Of a stretch of DNA of 64,000 nucleotides, positions 58,383 to 64,000 are shown piece after piece. The notes under the pieces were generated by a model. That model ran no database searches, was not told where the DNA came from, and saw only the letters and a list, made by a program, of their open reading frames with translations. The position numbers and the translations under genes are program-made. This stretch comes from UBA5436 sp050951845. Its GTDB lineage: Bacteria; Bacillota; Clostridia; Saccharofermentanales; DTU023. Where the stretch lies: positions 310,001 through 374,000 of the forward strand of contig JBMNJV010000006.1 in assembly GCA_050951845.1 (NCBI GenBank), written 5' to 3'. The stretch's first letter is position 1; each line of letters begins with the position of its first letter.

Positions 58383-58946
58383 TCAAACAGCTGATTCTTC
58401 TCGTGCTCTATCAAATTCAGCCCATAAAAAATCTGTAAAATCCGAATAAATATTTTTATCCCTATTTGCACAGACAAGATTATACGCTTCACGTTTTTTG
58501 ACCAAATCATCAAAACTGCAAATGTATCTTGCCGGAACTCCCGCATAGACTGCATTTCCCGGCAAGTCTTTAGTCACAACGGTATTTGCACCGATAACAA
58601 CATTTGCTCCGATTCTGACATCATACATGATGGTTGAATTCGCACCGACAAAAACATTGTCCATAATTTCAATACAACCTTTTTTTTCATAAAAAGTCTG
58701 TTCGTTATATTTAAAATTCAATAAATTATGAACCACGTCATGAGTTAAAAAAGTAACATTTGAAGCTATTCGCACATTGTTATGAAATCGAATTTGTTCC
58801 GAATATAAAGGAAGTTTACGAATTTGCAACATGCAATTTTCACCCATAGCATTGAATAATTTATGTTTTTTGACATAGGCTGCTCTTTTTCTGCCCGATA
58901 AGGTTAAAGTCAGACGCAGTGAATGCCAAATTCTTTTAAAATCCAT
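58383..58946 (-). CDS. Hexapeptide-repeat acyltransferase
   Basis: 187 residues forming a left-handed beta-helix of the maltose/galactoside O-acetyltransferase type. Hexapeptide turns are visible in IEIMDNVFVGANSTIMYDVRIGANVVIGANTVVTKDLPGNAVYAGVPAR, and the likely catalytic His is in TFLTHDVVHN. Such enzymes O-acetylate sugars, often in surface polysaccharide clusters, which fits the Wzy- and flippase-like genes nearby. The acceptor is unknown. The first 60 residues are divergent from the shorter family members. Confidence 0.85.
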   Translation of the reverse strand: MDFKRIWHSLRLTLTLSGRKRAAYVKKHKLFNAMGENCMLQIRKLPLYSEQIRFHNNVRIASNVTFLTHDVVHNLLNFKYNEQTFYEKKGCIEIMDNVFVGANSTIMYDVRIGANVVIGANTVVTKDLPGNAVYAGVPARYICSFDDLVKKREAYNLVCANRDKNIYSDFTDFLWAEFDRAREESAV

Positions 58947-59162
58947 ATCCGGTTTTTGTCCTCTCTTATGCTACGTTAATTACAATTTAATTGAAATTGC
59001 AACTCTTTTTATTTTGAACTGACAGAATTTAATTTCAGTCTGAGTTGTAATCAGTATCTGTTTGATGCTGAAATACGATTATAGCAATCAAAATTCAATA
59101 ATGCTATTATAAATGGATTAATTTACAATTTCATAATAAGGTCATTCCTAGAGGAGAAAAAA

Positions 59163-60962
59163 GTGAACAATAGTTACCAAATTAAATTAACCACAGACGA
59201 AAAATTAGCAAAACTGAGAGAATTAATGAAGAGAAACAACCTCGCTGCTTATTATATTAACACTGCCGATCCGCACCAAAGTGAATATATTGCCGATCAT
59301 TATAAAACACGCAGCTGGTTAACCGGATTTACCGGTTCTGCCGGATATGCGGTTGTTACCCAAAAAGATGCTCTGCTCTGGGTAGACGGACGTTACTTCA
59401 TTCAAGCCGAACAACAAATTTCAGGTAGTGAATTCAAAATGATGAAAATGGCGACCGCAGGTTTCCCGACTTTGGAAGAATGGTTGCTCGATAATCTTGA
59501 CAACGGTGATTGCTTGGGTATGAACGGCAATCTGATTTCAGAAAATTTTTATAAAAAGTTAAAAAATACTTTAGCCGATAAAAACATTCATCTGCAGGCT
59601 AATCATCATTTAATTGAGGATCTGTGGGCCGATCGTCCGCCTCTGCCCGATGCGCCGATTTATATTCATGAACTTAAATATACCGGTAAAACTTCTGCAC
59701 AAAAAATTCAGAAAATCAGAAAAAAAATGCTGGAAGATAATGTGGAAGCAGCGCTTTATGCAGGTTTGAACGACATCGCATGGCTTTTTAATTTCAGAGG
59801 AAATGATATTAAAAATACTCCGGTCAGCATGGCTTTCGCTTTGGTCACCAAAAATAAGGCAATCCTTTATATCGATCAAAATAAAGTCAGTATAGAAGCT
59901 CGCCGCTTTTTAGAAGAAAACGGAATTACGCTTCAAGACTACCACCTGATTTATGAAGACGTGCAAAATCCGGAAATATCTTCAATTGTGCTGAATCAGG
60001 CAATAATCAATCATGCTTTGTTTACGCTTATTCCTGCTTCAGTAAAGATAAAAAACAAACTTGATTATCCTTATTTGATGAAAGCTGCTCTTAATGAAGT
60101 TGAATTGAAAAATCAAAGAAACAGTTATCTCAGAGATAGTGTTGCTTTAACCAAGTTTATTTATTTCATCAAGCAAAATGCTCAATCCGGAGAACTTGAT
60201 GAATTAAACGCAGCAGCAAAATTACATGATTTGCGTGCTGAACAAGATTTGTTCATTGATGAAAGTTTCTCAACAATTGCGGCATACGGACCGAATGCGG
60301 CAATGATGCATTATTCGGCTACTGAAAATAATTACAGCCGGATCAAGCCGAAAAGTTTTCTGTTGATTGATTCAGGCGGACATTATTTTGACGGAACTAC
60401 CGATATTACCCGCACCATTTCTTGCGGACCGCTGACCGGTCAAGAGATTGAAGATTATACTTTAACCTTAAAAGCCCACATTAACCTTGCCAGGGCAAAA
60501 TTTCTTTACGGAGTCACCGGTTATTATTTAGATGTCCTGGCCCGTCAACCGTTATGGCAAAATTACATGGATTATAAATCGGGAACCGGTCATGCTGTCG
60601 GTTATTTGTTAGGCGTCCATGAAGGTCCCCAACGTTTCAATATGAATTATGTTGATATTCCTTTAGAACACGGAATGGTTATTACAAACGAACCCGGTGT
60701 TTATAAAGAAAACCAATACGGTATCCGCATCGAAAATGATTTTGTTGTGCTGAAAGATAAACAGGTTGACACGGACTTATTCATGAAATTGGATTGCCTG
60801 TCATTTGTTCCCTTGGATAAAGATGCGATTGATGTCAGTTTGCTGGAAAAATATGAGCTGGCATGGCTGAACAATTATCAGGCAACCGTCTGCCGAAAAA
60901 TTTCACCTTATCTCAATAGCGTCGAGCAGGAATGGCTCAAAACAGAAACAGCTAGCTTATAA
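59163..60962 (+). CDS. Xaa-Pro aminopeptidase (M24B)
   Basis: 599 residues of the long, three-domain type. The C-terminal pita-bread domain holds the metal ligands: Asp and Asp in LIDSGGHYFDGTTDITRT, His in GTGHAVGYLLGVHEGP, Glu in ITNEPGVY and Glu in IRIENDFVV. It removes N-terminal residues before proline, normally in the cytoplasm with two metal ions. The start is GTG at 59163 with AGAGGAG eight bases before it. It converges with the polymerase gene, with 21 bases between stops. Confidence 0.94.
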   Translation: MNNSYQIKLTTDEKLAKLRELMKRNNLAAYYINTADPHQSEYIADHYKTRSWLTGFTGSAGYAVVTQKDALLWVDGRYFIQAEQQISGSEFKMMKMATAGFPTLEEWLLDNLDNGDCLGMNGNLISENFYKKLKNTLADKNIHLQANHHLIEDLWADRPPLPDAPIYIHELKYTGKTSAQKIQKIRKKMLEDNVEAALYAGLNDIAWLFNFRGNDIKNTPVSMAFALVTKNKAILYIDQNKVSIEARRFLEENGITLQDYHLIYEDVQNPEISSIVLNQAIINHALFTLIPASVKIKNKLDYPYLMKAALNEVELKNQRNSYLRDSVALTKFIYFIKQNAQSGELDELNAAAKLHDLRAEQDLFIDESFSTIAAYGPNAAMMHYSATENNYSRIKPKSFLLIDSGGHYFDGTTDITRTISCGPLTGQEIEDYTLTLKAHINLARAKFLYGVTGYYLDVLARQPLWQNYMDYKSGTGHAVGYLLGVHEGPQRFNMNYVDIPLEHGMVITNEPGVYKENQYGIRIENDFVVLKDKQVDTDLFMKLDCLSFVPLDKDAIDVSLLEKYELAWLNNYQATVCRKISPYLNSVEQEWLKTETASL

Positions 60963-60983
60963 AACTTAGAATTTGAAATCCGG

Positions 60984-63188
60984 CTAATTTAAGTATTTAT
61001 TGATGTAGCCATACATATAGGTGTTTTCCAGATAATTTTTCAAGCTGAAATCAGCGGGCGTAAGTTCAGCCTGTTCAGCCAGGTCCTGATAGGTTACAGA
61101 TTTAAAGTTCTTCTCTTGTAAGAGGTCTAAGATTTCTCTAACCTGATCAATATTATATTTATTTGCGTTGACGTTGAGGATAATCAGAGCATCATTATTT
61201 CCGGCTTTTTCTATATAATCAAGTAATTCTGTTTTCCGGTCGGCATTTTCCCAATACAATTGACGAGCTTGCATATTGAGAGAACCCGGATAGGTTATTG
61301 TCTTAATCGGTTGAGATTTTGCCCCGGTTTTATTTACCTGAACAAAAGAATAATCGTGCATAGTTCTGTATTCAATTGTCGAATTATGCGATCCGTATGG
61401 CGGTGCATAGGCAATCGGTTCAGCCAATCCATGCTCCGCAAAAAACTCTTTCGTCCTGACACGGTTAGCGTCTTGAACGGCGGACGGACGAATATAGGGA
61501 TTTTGATAAAAGAATTCTCCGTCTTCAAAATCAGCCCCTGATTCTTTCATGCCGGTAAAGTCATTGATTGTCAGAATGTTCTCGCCGGTCTCACCTATTC
61601 CGGATGAATTAGCAAAAGCAACTGCTTGAAAACCGGATTCTTCGATAGTCTGATAAATCTTGAAAGTATATGAATTCGTATTGGTCGTAGAGATAATTAC
61701 CGTCGGTTCGGTTATCTTAATCGTTTGAAAATTCTGATTTTGATAATCTTTAATTAAGAAGATTGAACCGGATACAACGGCTAATGCCAAAAGGCCCAGC
61801 GTTGCAGACACAAGTTTTTTATTAGATAGTTTATTCAGTAATTCGGAATCGACGATCAATAAACCGATTAACAACCAAAAATATGCACTGATCAAATAAC
61901 TGTCGGAAAGAAGTAATTTGGCGCAAAGAGATAGTGCGATAATATACAATAGTCTTGTTGACTTTTCAGGTGAGCTGATAATCTTTTTGATTACGGAATA
62001 AAACAGGTAACCGAAAAATGCTAAACCGAATATGCCAAAATGATTCATTAATTCCAAAACCACATTATGGCTGTAGCCCCAATACCATCTTTTCCCTACT
62101 TCTAATCTGTCACCGTAAATGCCTTTGCCGAAAATGGGAGATTCTAAATAACTGTTAAAAGCTGTCTGCCAAATTTTAATGCGTCCGTTACTGTCTAAAA
62201 ATTCGCCTCCGATAACTGAATCTACCGTCCTTGAAGATAGTGTGTCTTCTGATTCCGAAAGATCGGCAGGTTGTTCTGTCAGAGCAAGCTCCGATTCAGC
62301 AGGTACTATTATTTTGTCTAATATCTGATCAAGTTTAGGAATTAAAAACATCAGCAAAAACGATAGCGCAATAACTAAAACAGTATTCAGAAGATATCCG
62401 GATTTTTCTTTAATTGTTGTCCGGTTTATTTTCAGTGAACCTCCGGCATAGATTAAGATCATCAAAAAAGCAAAAGTGATAAAAACCAATAAGGATCCTC
62501 TGGAACCGAAAAAAGTCGAACATACCAGAGCTAGTGAACCCATCATTGATAAGATTAATGATCTTTTAATGAACGCCATTGTAAGCAACACAATACAGAC
62601 AAAAATCATTTCATAACCATAAGACATGTTATAGATCATATCCCGTGCAGGCAGGCTGTAATATGCATCCCAGTTACCCGATACCAAGTACAATATCGCT
62701 TGATAAAGCAGGTAAACAAAATTTAACAGTGAAGCATAATATATGTTTCGCAAAATTTTGTTCAAATTTTTGACCAGGAGAACAATTAATAAGGCAAATA
62801 TGGTTTTTCTGACATCTATCAACTGAACCGGCAAGTTCATTTGTGAACCGAAAATCCAGAATTTAAGATCCGGTATTCTCAGAATCGATAAAAAGGATAG
62901 AGTTATTACTAAAAAAAGTAAAGCAAAGAAAATCAAAAAATCCAAGCGTTTGTTCTGTTTGTATTTGTATAAAACGGCCGCTGCATACATCAGACCGAGA
63001 ACACCCATGATGAAAACCGGACCGATCTTTCCCAATGAAGAAACAGCCAGATATGTGATAAATCTCTGAGCAAAAAAGAGAATCATTGCAAAATCGGCAA
63101 TATCGAATCCCTGTGAATTATAAGCAATTTTCTCTTGACCGAATAATATGTTTTTGAAATCAGACAACGTATTCTTAACTTTATCCAT
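60984..63188 (-). CDS. Wzy/O-antigen-ligase-like membrane protein fused to a degenerate NodB-like domain
   Basis: 734 residues. Residues 1 to about 470 hold ten or more membrane segments, with a large outside loop (about 295-350) and HN in GYSHNVVLELMNHFGIFG, as in the O-antigen ligase family. The last 255 residues follow the layout of a polysaccharide deacetylase: first strand TVIISTT, then a late APPYGSHN like the NodB RPPYG motif, and a closing strand-helix-VTYQDL. However the metal Asp of TFDDG and the HxxxH pair are absent, so this domain probably binds rather than deacetylates sugar. AAGGA before the ATG and the flippase 43 bases upstream suggest an operon. Confidence 0.82.
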   Translation of the reverse strand: MDKVKNTLSDFKNILFGQEKIAYNSQGFDIADFAMILFFAQRFITYLAVSSLGKIGPVFIMGVLGLMYAAAVLYKYKQNKRLDFLIFFALLFLVITLSFLSILRIPDLKFWIFGSQMNLPVQLIDVRKTIFALLIVLLVKNLNKILRNIYYASLLNFVYLLYQAILYLVSGNWDAYYSLPARDMIYNMSYGYEMIFVCIVLLTMAFIKRSLILSMMGSLALVCSTFFGSRGSLLVFITFAFLMILIYAGGSLKINRTTIKEKSGYLLNTVLVIALSFLLMFLIPKLDQILDKIIVPAESELALTEQPADLSESEDTLSSRTVDSVIGGEFLDSNGRIKIWQTAFNSYLESPIFGKGIYGDRLEVGKRWYWGYSHNVVLELMNHFGIFGLAFFGYLFYSVIKKIISSPEKSTRLLYIIALSLCAKLLLSDSYLISAYFWLLIGLLIVDSELLNKLSNKKLVSATLGLLALAVVSGSIFLIKDYQNQNFQTIKITEPTVIISTTNTNSYTFKIYQTIEESGFQAVAFANSSGIGETGENILTINDFTGMKESGADFEDGEFFYQNPYIRPSAVQDANRVRTKEFFAEHGLAEPIAYAPPYGSHNSTIEYRTMHDYSFVQVNKTGAKSQPIKTITYPGSLNMQARQLYWENADRKTELLDYIEKAGNNDALIILNVNANKYNIDQVREILDLLQEKNFKSVTYQDLAEQAELTPADFSLKNYLENTYMYGYINKYLN

Positions 63189-63231
63189 CCTGTAAAATCC
63201 TTATTTTTTAATACTATACCCCGGTAGAACA

Positions 63232-64000
63232 TTATACCTTTTTTACTTTTAATAGTGAAAGCAGGTAAAGCAACCACAAAACAAATTTTGAAAAAGCGGC
63301 TCCGTAAGCAAATCCGATTACTCCGAAGAATTTTGAACCGAGAAATGCAAAAAGAATAAAACATCCCAAATGAATCAAATTAAAATATTTAATTCTGTTT
63401 AATTCCAAATATCTCAGATAGACCATTTTTAATAAGCTTGAAGCAATTGAGAATACGGCATTGATTGCTAAAGGAACCAAAATTGTAATTACGATATGCA
63501 AATATTTTTTGTATAAGAATCGGGTCATCAGATAAATAGCCGGGATATTTAAGATAAATACCAGAATAATAATTATAAAATTTACTTTGATATGATTTTT
63601 GATTATGGTTTTTGCATCAGAAACACTGTCTTTCGACAACCAAGCCAAAATAACACCGTTAATCGGATTTATTATGATAAATAACAGATTTGAGACTACC
63701 GATCCTGCATAGTAAGCATTCATCATCACATTTCCCAGAAGCGGTAAAATCAGTATTTTATCCGCATAATTAGGAATATTGGTTAATAAAGTCGAGCTGA
63801 AAAGTTCAAAAAATTCTTTTAATACTTTGCGAAAATCATCACTTTTATCCGGTTTGGCTATAAAAAAATCACTTGCAGCATACCTGTAGAATAATGAAGA
63901 TAATACTTCAGCTGAGAAAATCGGTAGCCAAAAAATCAGAAAAGCATAATTCAGAAATATGATCGATAAAAGGACTCCGACTAAGTATAAAAAATTACCT
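63232..64000 (-). CDS. Polysaccharide flippase (Wzx/MOP type), 3' part
   Basis: The frame is open from the window edge, so the N-terminus is missing; about 256 residues are seen. Hydrophobic segments such as FLYLVGVLLSIIFLNYAFLIFW, NVMMNAYYAGSVVSNLLFIII and several further helices fit the last half of a lipid-linked oligosaccharide flippase. NIPNYADKILILPLLGN resembles the conserved MOP segment with a charged residue between helices. It acts with the downstream polymerase in building surface polysaccharide. Confidence 0.82.
   Translation of the reverse strand, partial: GNFLYLVGVLLSIIFLNYAFLIFWLPIFSAEVLSSLFYRYAASDFFIAKPDKSDDFRKVLKEFFELFSSTLLTNIPNYADKILILPLLGNVMMNAYYAGSVVSNLLFIIINPINGVILAWLSKDSVSDAKTIIKNHIKVNFIIIILVFILNIPAIYLMTRFLYKKYLHIVITILVPLAINAVFSIASSLLKMVYLRYLELNRIKYFNLIHLGCFILFAFLGSKFFGVIGFAYGAAFSKFVLWLLYLLSLLKVKKV

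Overview
The window looks like a chromosomal segment of a low-GC, single-membrane bacterium of the Bacillota, probably a host-associated member of the Clostridia. The reasons are a SufCBDS-SufU iron-sulfur operon, strong AGGAGG-type ribosome binding sites, an Opu-type uptake system and many secreted proteins built on bacterial SH3 modules. The species cannot be named from the sequence alone.

Left part (1-12130), housekeeping. On the minus strand lie malQ and then sufC-sufB-sufD-sufS. A 0.5-kb array of 92-bp repeats follows, then sufU and the first codons of a gene that leaves the window. A 20-bp motif before sufC recurs, with two mismatches, before that last gene. On the plus strand are proS and a two-gene osmolyte/betaine-type ABC importer whose permease and binding protein are fused.

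Middle (12200-58300), a 46-kb island of secreted proteins, nearly all on the minus strand. It has thirteen intact long genes, one gene split by an insertion sequence, and several relics. Nearly every protein has a signal peptide, a low-complexity Glu/Thr/Ser stalk and 4-8 SH3-like modules of about 60 residues. The C-terminal (sometimes internal) domain differs: penicillin-binding/beta-lactamase fold with Cys in place of the catalytic Ser, CHAP-like peptidase, CAP/SCP, Ltp-type repeats, DUF2927-like, GH25 plus amidase, BspA-type leucine-rich repeats, and three C-terminal domains I do not recognise. No sorting signal is visible, so cell-wall binding by the SH3 modules is the likely anchor. A CAP-Ltp-X-CAP block occurs twice, and each copy has one decayed member. 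Modules, leaders and terminators are shared at the DNA level, so the island appears to grow and diversify by duplication and recombination. An IS66-family element with a perfect 8-bp target duplication splits a gene that would encode 1969 residues in frame. An IS30 fragment, an IS66-end-like palindrome and an orphan gene start are also present. A Fic protein and RidA sit inside the island.

Right part (58380-64000). A hexapeptide acyltransferase, an Xaa-Pro aminopeptidase (plus strand), a Wzy/O-antigen-ligase-like polymerase fused to a degenerate NodB-like domain, and a flippase that runs off the window. The last two suggest the edge of a surface-polysaccharide locus.
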